Origin: Acinetobacter parvus DSM 16617 = CIP 108168
GTDB lineage: Bacteria > Pseudomonadota > Gammaproteobacteria > Pseudomonadales > Moraxellaceae
Direction: 5' to 3'
Assembly (NCBI RefSeq): GCF_000368025.1
Contig: NZ_KB849211.1
Span: 508,291-542,872, forward strand
Length of the DNA: 34,582 nt
Under the pieces are notes generated by a model. The model did not search any database. It was given only the letters and a program-made list of their open reading frames with translations, and was not told the origin of the DNA. Below, piece after piece: positions 27,236-34,582 of the stretch (positions within the stretch are counted from its first letter, which is position 1; every line of letters begins with the position of its first letter). The position numbers and the translations under genes are program-made.

Positions 27236-28522
27236 ATGAGTAAAACCTTACATCATATCGTGATTGTAGGCGGTGGCGCAGGTGGTTTGGAACTTGCGAC
27301 ACAACTGGGTGAACGTTTTGGCAGGAAAAAGAAAGCCCGAATCACACTGGTTGACCAAAACCTGACCCATATCTGGAAGCCCCTGCTCCACAAAATTGCT
27401 GCTGGCTCCCTCAATCCCCACGAAGAACAGACTAACTACTTTGCCCACGCAGAAAAGCACCATTTTGAGTTCGTGCTTGGCACCCTGCTGGATGTCAACA
27501 AGGATCAAAAGCAGATTACCCTCTCTCCTCCCCAGCTTTCCAAAGAACACACTCCACTGATTCAAAAGTTAGGTTACGATACTCTGGTGATTGCGGTAGG
27601 TTCTGTCTCCAACGATTTTGGCATCGAGGGGGTACGTGAATATTGCCACTTCCTTGACAGTCGCCAACAGGCGGATATTTTCCAGCAGGATTTACTCCAC
27701 CTCTACATTGAGGCACAAAACCATTCCAATGAACGTGCCCTGAACATCGGTATTGTTGGTGCGGGTGCCACAGGTGTGGAACTGGCGGCGGAACTGATCG
27801 AAACCACCAAAAACTTCTATCGTTATGGCTTAAAGAAAATTGATCCGAAGCAGGTCAAAATTACATTGATTGAAGCGTCTGACCGTATCCTGCCAGCATT
27901 GAATGAAAAAACCGCAGCACATAGTGCCAAGCAACTCAGAAAAATGGGCATCGAGATTCTGACTGAGCATAAGGTGCAAAAAGTCGATAAATCTAATGTC
28001 TATTTTAGCAATGGGAAAATCCTGCATTCTGATATTACCGTGTGGGCGGCAGGGGTAAAGGCACCCAAAGTTTTAGAATCATTTACAGATTTTAAACGTG
28101 ACAAGATCAATCGGTTAATGGTTTACGCAACGCTTCAAACGCATTCTGATCCAAATGTATTTGCCTTTGGTGACTGCGCCAACTGTCAGCTGGATGCCCG
28201 TCAGCCACCGCTTGGCCCACGCGCACAGGTTGCCAGCCAGCAGGCAACTTTTCTGGTGGATGCGATGGCGGCCCGTTTATCAGGCTCACCACAACCCATG
28301 TTCACCTTTAACGACAAGGGATCGCTGGTTTCATTGAGCCGTAATCAGGCGGTGGGAGAATTGCTTGGCGATGTCAGCGTACAGGGATTTATTGCCAAAA
28401 CCATGTATGTATCGCTATACCGACTGCATCAGGCCAATATTCATGGCTACACTCAGGCTGGGGCACTCACCGTCAAAGATTTTCTGACTCGCCGCGTACG
28501 TCCAAAAATTAAACTGTATTGA
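27236..28522 (+). CDS. ndh: Type II NADH dehydrogenase (NDH-2)
   Basis: The frame is open from 27182, but the ATG at 27236 gives MSKTLHHIVIVGGGAGGLEL, placing the FAD-binding GGGAGG at the right distance from the N-terminus; the upstream extension would run through a hairpin. The product is 428 aa. A second dinucleotide motif, IVGAGATGVELAAEL, binds NADH, and VFAFGDCANC near residue 308 is the second FAD contact. The C-terminal third carries the amphipathic membrane-binding region. The enzyme passes electrons from NADH to quinone at the inner membrane without pumping protons. It follows dacC but is probably a separate unit. Confidence 0.92.
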   Translation: MSKTLHHIVIVGGGAGGLELATQLGERFGRKKKARITLVDQNLTHIWKPLLHKIAAGSLNPHEEQTNYFAHAEKHHFEFVLGTLLDVNKDQKQITLSPPQLSKEHTPLIQKLGYDTLVIAVGSVSNDFGIEGVREYCHFLDSRQQADIFQQDLLHLYIEAQNHSNERALNIGIVGAGATGVELAAELIETTKNFYRYGLKKIDPKQVKITLIEASDRILPALNEKTAAHSAKQLRKMGIEILTEHKVQKVDKSNVYFSNGKILHSDITVWAAGVKAPKVLESFTDFKRDKINRLMVYATLQTHSDPNVFAFGDCANCQLDARQPPLGPRAQVASQQATFLVDAMAARLSGSPQPMFTFNDKGSLVSLSRNQAVGELLGDVSVQGFIAKTMYVSLYRLHQANIHGYTQAGALTVKDFLTRRVRPKIKLY

Positions 28523-28570
28523 GTTGAAATTTTAAATTTCGCTCCTATTTATAACTAAATCGTTTCAAAA

Positions 28571-28604
28571 AGTGGAAAATAGTCAACAAAAACTATTTTT
28601 CACT
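28571..28604. repeat. Inverted repeat between ndh and slyD
   Basis: AGTGGAAAATAGT at 28571-28583 pairs with ACTATTTTTCACT at 28592-28604, with one G-T pair and an 8-nt loop. A TATGAT -10-like element follows at 28606-28611. It could be the ndh terminator or an operator for slyD. Confidence 0.45.
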
Positions 28605-28647
28605 TTATGATATACAGCTAAAACTATTGATGACATGGATTCAAAAC

Positions 28648-29130
28648 ATGACTGCTATTGCAAATAACCACGTGGTTTCATTCCACTACACTTTAACAAA
28701 CGCTGAGGGTGAAACACTTGATCAATCTCAAGGTGAACCACTTGCATATTTGCACGGCGCGGGCAACATCATTCCTGGTTTAGAAAATGCGCTTACAGGC
28801 AAAACTGTAGGTGAAAAATTCACTGTAAATGTTCCAGCTGCTGAAGGTTATGGCGAATATAACCCAGACCTCGTACAAGAAGTTCCAGCTCAAATGTTCC
28901 AGGGCGTGGACAATATCCAAGCGGGTATGCAATTCCAAGCTCAAACTGATGATGGCGTTCAAATCGTAACTGTTAAAGCAGTTGAAGGCGACAACATCAT
29001 CGTTGACGCAAACTTCCCACTTGCTGGCCAAGACCTGACTTTTGAAGTTGAAATCGTTGACATCCGTGATGCTTCTGAAGAAGAGCTTGATCATGGTCAC
29101 GTTCATGGTGCAGGTGGTCACCAGCACTAA
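28648..29130 (+). CDS. slyD: FKBP-type peptidyl-prolyl isomerase, SlyD-like
   Basis: The ATG at 28648 gives a 160-aa protein starting MTAIANNHVVSFHYTL; longer starts (TTG at 28627, ATG at 28630) are possible but atypical. LAYLHGAGNIIPGLENALTG and the following EKFTVNVPAAEGYGEYN form the FKBP core, interrupted by the chaperone insert VQEVPAQMFQGVDNIQAGM. The tail EEELDHGHVHGAGGHQH is the metal-binding His-rich end of SlyD, though shorter than in E. coli. It catalyses proline isomerisation during folding and may help deliver nickel. No strong ribosome-binding site is visible. Confidence 0.9.
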   Translation: MTAIANNHVVSFHYTLTNAEGETLDQSQGEPLAYLHGAGNIIPGLENALTGKTVGEKFTVNVPAAEGYGEYNPDLVQEVPAQMFQGVDNIQAGMQFQAQTDDGVQIVTVKAVEGDNIIVDANFPLAGQDLTFEVEIVDIRDASEEELDHGHVHGAGGHQH

Positions 29131-29155
29131 TTCATTTTTAAATGAATTGTTTAAG

Positions 29156-29179
29156 GCAAAGCTTCGGCTTTGCTTTTTT
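29156..29179 (+). terminator. UUCG hairpin terminator of slyD
   Basis: GCAAAGC-TTCG-GCTTTGC followed by six T is a textbook rho-independent terminator, 26 bp after the slyD stop. Confidence 0.95.
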
Positions 29180-29252
29180 ATTGCCTGATACTTTTATAAA
29201 ATAGAAAAATCGCTTAACTTTAATACGACTCTCTTCTCTTGATATTCTGTCT

Positions 29253-30695
29253 ATGTCCCATTCTTATCAACTGATCTGGTTCCGTCAGGACCTTAGAATC
29301 CATGATCATACTGCACTTTGGCACGCAACGCAGGCTGGCCAGTGTATTGCGTTGGTGATTCTGTCACCTGAACAATGGCAACAACATGACGATGCCCCCA
29401 TCAAGAACGAGTTTTATCTGCGTCAGCTACAACAATTAAAACAGCAGCTTAATACCCTTAATATCCCATTAACCATCCAGCATATTCCTCTATGGAAAGA
29501 TGTAGGTAATTTTTTTACGGAACTTCTCCAGCGAATAAATATCGAAAATGTCTACGCCAATATTGAGCTGGGTGTAAATGAACTAAAGCGTGACCATGAT
29601 GTACAGAAAGTATTAAACCAGCAGCAAAAAGAACTAATCCTGTTTCATGACCGTACACTGTTTCCTGTGCGTTCCATTCGCAACCAGTCCAACCTGCCCT
29701 ATCAGGTTTTTGGGGCATTCAAGAAAACCTGTTATCAGCGTTTACAACATGGATTGCCCCAGTGTTATCCATTGCCTGACGCTCAGCAACCGATTGTAGA
29801 GGATTTTTCATTTTTTAACCAAGCCAACCTGCCCCCCCTGCAACAAGCCTATGCTTCAACGCTTGAGCAAAACATGATTGATCATTGGCCAGTTGGAGAG
29901 ACATACGCCTTAGATTTATTAGATGAGTTTGTAAGGAAAAGGTTGAATCACTATAAACAAGCACGAGACTTCCCAGCACAAGTTGGCACCAGTCAACTTT
30001 CAGCCTACCTGAACATTGGTATTCTCTCCATCCGCCAGTGTATTCAGGCACTGTTTAGGCAACAGCATGGTGATTTTGTCATCCAGTCTGAAAGCCAGCA
30101 GGTGTGGCTGGATGAGCTGTTATGGCGTGAGTTTTATCAGCATATCCTGTTTGATTTTCCGCAGGTTTCCAAACATCTTCCCTTTAAATCCTCAACACAG
30201 AATATCCCGTGGCGTGATGACCCAATTGCGCTGGAACAGTGGCAACAGGGAAAAACGGGTATTCCAATTGTGGATTCAGGTATGCGTCAGTTACTGGCAA
30301 CAGGCTGGATGCATAATCGTTTGCGGATGATCTGCGCCATGTTTTTAAGCAAAAACTTGCTCATCGACTGGCGCAAAGGTGAGCAATGGTTTATGCAGCA
30401 TTTGATTGATGGCGACGTGGCGGCAAACAATGGTGGCTGGCAATGGTGCGCCTCGACAGGGACTGATGCTGTTCCCTATTTTCGGGTATTTAACCCAATC
30501 AGCCAATCATTAAAATTTGACCCGAACGGCGACTACATTCGTCAATGGGTGCCTGAACTCACTGATCTGGATGCAAAAATCATACATGAACCTTATGCCA
30601 ATACCAAAATTCAGAATCTGGACTACCCTATGCCAATCGTAGAATTAAAGTCCAGCCGCACACGGGCAATTGAGACGTTTAAGACATATTTATAG
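29253..30695 (+). CDS. phrB: Deoxyribodipyrimidine photolyase, class I CPD type
   Basis: This 480-aa flavoprotein uses blue light to split cyclobutane pyrimidine dimers. The N-terminal antenna domain starts SYQLIWFRQDLRIHDHTAL. The FAD domain contains LSAYLNIGILSIRQ, DELLWREFYQHI, WMHNRLRMICAMFLSKNLL and DGDVAANNGGWQWCASTGTD, all typical of the CPD photolyases related to E. coli PhrB, with the tryptophans of the electron-transfer chain in place. The closing TRAIETF segment is also conserved. It is intact. An inverted repeat (TAGCCATT/AATGGCTA, 30693-30720) spans the stop codon region without a T-run. Confidence 0.95.
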   Translation: MSHSYQLIWFRQDLRIHDHTALWHATQAGQCIALVILSPEQWQQHDDAPIKNEFYLRQLQQLKQQLNTLNIPLTIQHIPLWKDVGNFFTELLQRINIENVYANIELGVNELKRDHDVQKVLNQQQKELILFHDRTLFPVRSIRNQSNLPYQVFGAFKKTCYQRLQHGLPQCYPLPDAQQPIVEDFSFFNQANLPPLQQAYASTLEQNMIDHWPVGETYALDLLDEFVRKRLNHYKQARDFPAQVGTSQLSAYLNIGILSIRQCIQALFRQQHGDFVIQSESQQVWLDELLWREFYQHILFDFPQVSKHLPFKSSTQNIPWRDDPIALEQWQQGKTGIPIVDSGMRQLLATGWMHNRLRMICAMFLSKNLLIDWRKGEQWFMQHLIDGDVAANNGGWQWCASTGTDAVPYFRVFNPISQSLKFDPNGDYIRQWVPELTDLDAKIIHEPYANTKIQNLDYPMPIVELKSSRTRAIETFKTYL

Positions 30696-30698
30696 CCA

Positions 30699-31024
30699 TT
30701 TTATAGTCATTTAATGGCTACTGCGGAGATAAACCTGTTACATTTGTCAAGACATCTGTTTAGACAGACCAAGCTGTATGTTATTGTTTACACAATTAAA
30801 TTATAAATTAAGGGTATAGACTAACATATCTATTCTGCTAGTCTAAAGCCTAAATAAAAATGTTAAACTATTCACATATTATAACGAAGTCCCCCGTTAT
30901 CTTATCGTTAAAATAAGTTATTTTATAGCGAATTAAGTTGATGAATCATTGATAGAATTTTCATAAAAATGATTTTCCATAATAAAGCTGGGACTTGTTT
31001 CATTATTTTTATAAGAGCCGAATT
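30699..31024. other. Intergenic region before the VIT-family gene
   Basis: These 326 AT-rich bp hold no coding frame. They contain several small dyads: CTGTTTAGACAG near 30767, TAGACTA/TAGTCTA at 30817-30823 and 30839-30845, and ATAACG/CGTTAT near 30880. A long untranslated leader or several operators for the following transporter gene are possible. I recognise no known riboswitch. Confidence 0.4.
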
Positions 31025-31726
31025 ATGTCTTTTTCTCATCATGCAGAACCTCATGTCATGCAACGCTCAGGCTGGTTACGTGCCGCCGTGCTTGGTGCAA
31101 ATGATGGCATCATCTCCGTGACCAGTTTGATTATGGGTATGGCTGCCAGTGGTACCAGTTCACATACATTGTTAATTACCTGTATTGCAGGGCTGATCTC
31201 TGGGGCAACCTCAATGGCTGCTGGAGAATATATTTCCGTTAAGTCACAGGAGGATATTGAAAAGTCAGACCTGCGTTTTGAAGCCAGAGAGCTTGAAAAG
31301 AATCCCCATGCGGAACTTGGTGAACTCACTCAGATTTATATTTCACGTGGTTTAAACCCTGAACTGGCGCATGAAGTTGCCAAACAGTTGACTGAACATG
31401 ATGCGCTGGGTGCACATGCCCGAGATGAAATTGGCATCCATGAAAATACTGCTGCCAATCCAGTTCAGGCAGCACTTTCTTCTGCCGCCTCCTTTTCATG
31501 CGGTGCGGCTCTTCCCATGCTGGCCATCCTACTCAGTCCAGATGCTTTTATTTCACATGCCGTTTTGGTGACAGGCATTATTTCATTAGGAATTTTAGGC
31601 GCGCTTTCCAGCTATTTTGCACATACCTCAATACTCAAAGGCAGTCTGCGTATTATGTTATGGGGCATTTTAGCGATGGCTTTCTCAAGCTGGGTCGGTT
31701 CTCTATTTAATGTCACAACCATTTAA
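31025..31726 (+). CDS. VIT1/CCC1-family membrane transporter
   Basis: The ATG at 31025 gives 233 aa starting MSFSHHAEPHVMQRSGWLRA. The motif LGANDGIISVTSLIMGMA in the first helix and ISGATSMAAGEYISVKSQED in the second are signatures of the vacuolar iron transporter/nodulin-21 family. A charged cytoplasmic stretch (about 75-140) with glutamates that bind metal in relatives separates them from three C-terminal helices (LPMLAILLS, VLVTGIISLGILGALSSYF, IMLWGILAMAFSSWVGSLF). Family members move Fe2+ or Mn2+ out of the cytosol. The metal used here is not determined. Confidence 0.88.
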   Translation: MSFSHHAEPHVMQRSGWLRAAVLGANDGIISVTSLIMGMAASGTSSHTLLITCIAGLISGATSMAAGEYISVKSQEDIEKSDLRFEARELEKNPHAELGELTQIYISRGLNPELAHEVAKQLTEHDALGAHARDEIGIHENTAANPVQAALSSAASFSCGAALPMLAILLSPDAFISHAVLVTGIISLGILGALSSYFAHTSILKGSLRIMLWGILAMAFSSWVGSLFNVTTI

Positions 31727-31841
31727 AACCATTATTTTTTACGGAATAAATATTGTGTATATTCCATAATTAAATACTGGTTATTATTTGCAAGGTTTTT
31801 TGTTTTTGCGTTATGGTGACTAAAAGCAAAGTGAGCATATA

Positions 31842-32888
31842 ATGATGTCAATCCTAGAATTACTAGAAATAAAACACCCTATTTTTCTTGCACCTATGGC
31901 AGGTGTATCAACGCCTGAACTGGCCGCTGAAGTTTCTAACCAAGGCGCGTTTGGTTCTTTGGGACTGGGGGCAAATACACCAGAAACAGCGAAAGCTGAG
32001 ATTTTAAAAACACAGACACTTACAGACAAACCCTTTCAGGTCAATTTCTTTTGTCATCAACCTGAACGACTTGACCAGCAAAAAGCCCAACAATGGATTG
32101 AATATATACGACCTCAGTTTGCCAAGTTTGGCGCTGAGCCACCGACCAAGTTGCGATGCATTTATCCAAGCTTTTTAGACAATGATGATTTCCTGAATGT
32201 TGTACTTGAAACTCGCCCCAAAGCTGTGAGTTTTCATTTTGGTATTCCACACCCTCGCCAGATTCAGGCACTCAAAGATGCGGGTATTGTCACTCTGGTT
32301 TCTGCCACCAACCTGATTGAGGCACAGCAGATTGAAGCGGCAGGAATCGACATTATTATTGCTCAAGGGATTGAAGCTGGAGGACATCGGGGTATTTTCA
32401 ATCAAACTTTTGATGCTGCAATTAAAACCAGTGATCTCGTACAACTCATTTCAACACATTGTAAATTACCTGTCGTAGCTGCTGGCGGTATTATGAATGG
32501 TGATCAAGCAAAATCGATGTTGAAATTAGGTGCTGCTGCTGTTCAATTGGGTACAGCATTTGTGCAATGTAAAAGTTCGAGTGCGAACGCATCCTATCGA
32601 AAAGCTTTATTCAGTCAATCTATTACACAAATCAGTTCAAGCTTATCAGGTCGTCCAGCCCGTGGACTGCTGGGCACATGGCACACCCAGATTGATGCAC
32701 CCAACCGCCCAGCATTACCTGAGTATCCATATACCTATGACTTAACCAAGCAATTGATCAGTGTTGCCAGTCAGCACAATGATCATAGTTATGGTGCATT
32801 CTGGGCTGGCATGAATGTGGGACAGATTCGGGAACTAGAAGCAGCTGACCTGATTAATCAACTGGTTTTAGAAATAAAAACCCATTAA
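31842..32888 (+). CDS. Nitronate monooxygenase (2-nitropropane dioxygenase family)
   Basis: This 348-aa FMN-dependent TIM-barrel enzyme starts MMSILELLEIKHPIFLAPMA (the second Met is an alternative start), with the FMN-binding APMAGVSTPELAAEVSNQGA. The catalytic-site motif AQGIEAGGHRG, with the conserved His, lies near residues 168-178. VVAAGGIMNGDQ (about 208-219) and AAVQLGTAFVQCKSS bind the FMN phosphate. The family oxidises propionate-3-nitronate and other alkyl nitronates, detoxifying them. It is a single gene with its own terminator. Confidence 0.9.
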   Translation: MMSILELLEIKHPIFLAPMAGVSTPELAAEVSNQGAFGSLGLGANTPETAKAEILKTQTLTDKPFQVNFFCHQPERLDQQKAQQWIEYIRPQFAKFGAEPPTKLRCIYPSFLDNDDFLNVVLETRPKAVSFHFGIPHPRQIQALKDAGIVTLVSATNLIEAQQIEAAGIDIIIAQGIEAGGHRGIFNQTFDAAIKTSDLVQLISTHCKLPVVAAGGIMNGDQAKSMLKLGAAAVQLGTAFVQCKSSSANASYRKALFSQSITQISSSLSGRPARGLLGTWHTQIDAPNRPALPEYPYTYDLTKQLISVASQHNDHSYGAFWAGMNVGQIRELEAADLINQLVLEIKTH

Positions 32889-32903
32889 AACGTTTTAATT
32901 AAA

Positions 32904-32929
32904 AAAACCCGTTCAATTGAACGGGTTTT
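32904..32929. terminator. Bidirectional palindromic terminator
   Basis: AAAACCCGTTCAA and TTGAACGGGTTTT form a perfect 26-bp palindrome between the converging nitronate monooxygenase and adhesin genes, with A and T runs on the two sides. Confidence 0.88.
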
Positions 32930-32948
32930 CCACTTTATGCTTTAAATT

Positions 32949-34229
32949 TTACCAACCAAAACCAACGCCTACACCACCCGAACTTTCTTCCTTGGTAAAT
33001 GCGCCACCAATGGTGAGTGAGGTATTATCATTAATAATCCGTTGATAGCCAATTGACACCGCCTGTTCCTGTCCCTGAAAGCCAGCACCCACACCGACAC
33101 GATTTTGTCCTTTGACACTGGCAGCACTACTTGACATATTCATCATCGCAGCAGTCATGGCACCTTGGCGGTTAAAACGTTCATCCACTTTATTGAAGCG
33201 CTGTTCTGTTTCCATACGATAATCATTAAACGCACTGTTTAAGGCATTTACACGCTCATTGGTATAGTTATTGGTCGATTTTTCTGCTGCTTTTAGCTGT
33301 TGATAGTTGACTGCATCGGTATCTTCAACGGCATTCGCCACATGGATGATTTGGCGTTCTTTGCCTTTTGCTCCAACTGATACCGTATTATCACGATCCG
33401 ATGCAGAATCATTACCCAATACCACTGCATTTTTGGCTTGAGTATCGACATTATTGCCCAGCACAAAGGTATTATCACCTGTGACTTTATTGTCATTACC
33501 CACAACATAACTACCGTTTCCAGATACCGTGTTTGGATCACCAAAGGCACCAGAACCATTACCTGAAACCTGATTACCCACACCTACAGCAGTTGAGCGA
33601 TGGCCTGTCACTACGGTATTTGTTCCAATCGCAACCGAGTTTTCACCTGTTGCCGAAGCAGCTTGGGCATCAGTTACTCCATTCACCTGAACAAACTGGT
33701 TACTGGCTATAATTTGAGTTTGCACATCTGCGATTTTGCCATCGGTATAGCTATTCGCACTGGAAAGTGCCGATGCTGTTTGCTGGTCGGTATAATCTTT
33801 TGCGCCACTTAAAGAAGATGCCGCTTTTTGATCTGTGTAGCTTTTTGCATCATTAAGTACAGATGCAGTTTGTTGATCAGTATAGGCTTTGCCATCGGCA
33901 GCTTTCTGGTCTGCATAATTTTTTGCGCTGTTTAGTGTCGATGCAGTTTGCTGATCTGTGTAGGCTTTACCATCAGCAGCTTTTTGGTCTGCATAGCTTT
34001 TTGCATCATTTAAGGTTGAGGTGGTTTTCTGGTCGGTATAGCCTTTTGCATTATTTAATGCAGTGGTTGTTTGTTGATCTGCATAATTTTTTGCATCATT
34101 TAAATTAGATACAGCTTGCTGGTCTGTGTGTGTTTTTAAATCTGATACAGAGGTTTTAATTGCACCTAATTGTTGATCAACTGCAATGAATGCATCACTC
34201 ACTGTATTTTTAGCTTTTCCTTGGATTGA
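32949..34229 (-). pseudogene. YadA-like trimeric autotransporter adhesin, C-terminal part, 5' end cut off by an IS
   Basis: From a possible GTG start at 34202 the frame gives 417 aa, but it continues upstream without a stop (SIQGKAKNT) to the edge of the IS at about 34230. There is no signal peptide, so this is the tail of a longer gene. The order is coiled-coil stalk of xxLNxAKxYxDQK repeats (about 26-158), beta-roll head with GxNSVAIG-type repeats (185-285), neck RQIIHVANAVEDTDAVNYQQ (283-302), short coiled coil, and YadA anchor (about 345-417) ending in VGVGFGW. Intact members trimerise, export the stalk through the anchor barrel and bind host or surface ligands. This fragment cannot be exported unless it is rejoined to its 5' part. 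Confidence 0.87.
33831..33986 (-). repeat. Two tandem 78-bp repeats in the adhesin stalk
   Basis: Residues 73-98 and 99-124 of the adhesin fragment are near-identical 26-residue units (QKAADGKAYTDQQTAS, then a variable LNxAKxYxD). They sit in a longer series of 15-residue (45-bp) repeats from about 33729 to 34127. Such repeats can shrink or grow by recombination and change stalk length. Confidence 0.75.
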
Positions 34230-34582
34230 TGTGGGTCTAGGATTTTAGACCACGTCTATAAGTGATAATCTACTCCCCAATAAGCATGGGAAATGCTTGT
34301 TTTAGGAGTCAACCATGACACGAAGAAAACGTCGTAATCATTCAGCAGAGTTTAAAGTTAAAGTTGCTCTCGCAGCAATTAAAGGCGACCACACACTCGC
34401 TGAACTTTCTACTCAATTCGATTTACATCAAAACCAAATCATCGATTGGAAAAATCAACTGCTTGAGCAATCAGTCAATATTTTTTCACGACCAACAGCA
34501 CAACAAGAACCAGAGATTGACCTCAAAGCTCTACATGCCAAGATAGGGCATCAGGCATTGCAAATTGATTTTTTAGAAAGTG
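34230..34582 (+). mobile_element. IS3-family insertion sequence, left end, partial
   Basis: The element begins near 34230 with TGTGGGTCTAGG, judged from where the adhesin frame becomes unrelated sequence; the exact edge is uncertain. A small hairpin (GGTCTA/TAGACC, 34234-34251) lies at the tip and another (AAGCAT/ATGCTT, 34282-34298) just before the orfA ribosome-binding site. The right end is outside the window. Confidence 0.75.
34315..34582 (+). CDS. IS3-family transposase OrfA, partial
   Basis: The ATG at 34315 follows AGGAG by 6 bp. The 89 visible codons start MTRRKRRNHSAEFKVKVALA and include the helix-turn-helix (GDHTLAELSTQFDLHQNQII, then DWKNQLLEQ). The start of a leucine zipper follows (LKALHAKIGHQALQIDFLES), as in OrfA of IS3-type elements. 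OrfA binds the IS ends; in the complete element, frameshifting into orfB would make the active transposase. The gene leaves the window still open. Confidence 0.85.
   Translation, partial: MTRRKRRNHSAEFKVKVALAAIKGDHTLAELSTQFDLHQNQIIDWKNQLLEQSVNIFSRPTAQQEPEIDLKALHAKIGHQALQIDFLES

Overview
The window looks like chromosomal DNA of an Acinetobacter species (Moraxellaceae). The base composition is AT-rich. It carries NADP isocitrate dehydrogenases of both the dimeric and monomeric types, an RluE-type pseudouridine synthase, a PBP5-type carboxypeptidase, NDH-2, SlyD, a VIT-family transporter and a YadA-like trimeric adhesin. The genus is inferred from protein resemblance, not from a marker gene.

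The left third (1-11650) is a complete type I-F CRISPR-Cas system read on the minus strand: cas1, cas2-3, cas8f (csy1), cas5f (csy2), cas7f (csy3), cas6f (csy4), then a 132-bp AT-rich leader and a very regular array. The array has 57 identical 28-bp repeats and 56 spacers of exactly 32 bp in view. It opens on a perfect repeat at base 1, so it probably continues beyond the window. The leader end is at 3388. Cas1 and Cas2-3 acquire spacers, Cas6f cuts the transcript at the repeat hairpin, the Csy proteins form the surveillance complex, and Cas3 degrades the target. The array records its own history. Two neighbouring spacers overlap and together spell the Walker A motif of a phage terminase with a CC PAM in place. 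Another pair covers the same 24 bp from opposite strands. One two-unit block is duplicated. The leader holds a 16-bp inverted repeat and a perfect IHF consensus.

Upstream of cas1 (11759-12456) is an Mpo1-like (DUF962) gene split by a 326-bp IS200/IS605-type element with no transposase. Removing the element on paper restores a clean 123-codon frame.

The right two thirds are mostly housekeeping genes: a CYTH-CHAD triphosphatase, an unrecognised 210-aa protein, a DUF3144 protein, a periplasmic M16 protease, a PhzF remnant with an internal deletion, icd, rluE, monomeric idh, an M61 protease, a PBP5/6 carboxypeptidase, ndh, slyD, a photolyase, a VIT-family transporter and a nitronate monooxygenase. 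Strong hairpin terminators separate many of them.

The right edge holds the C-terminal part of a trimeric autotransporter adhesin, cut off at its 5' side by an IS3-family element whose orfA begins at 34315 and runs out of the window.
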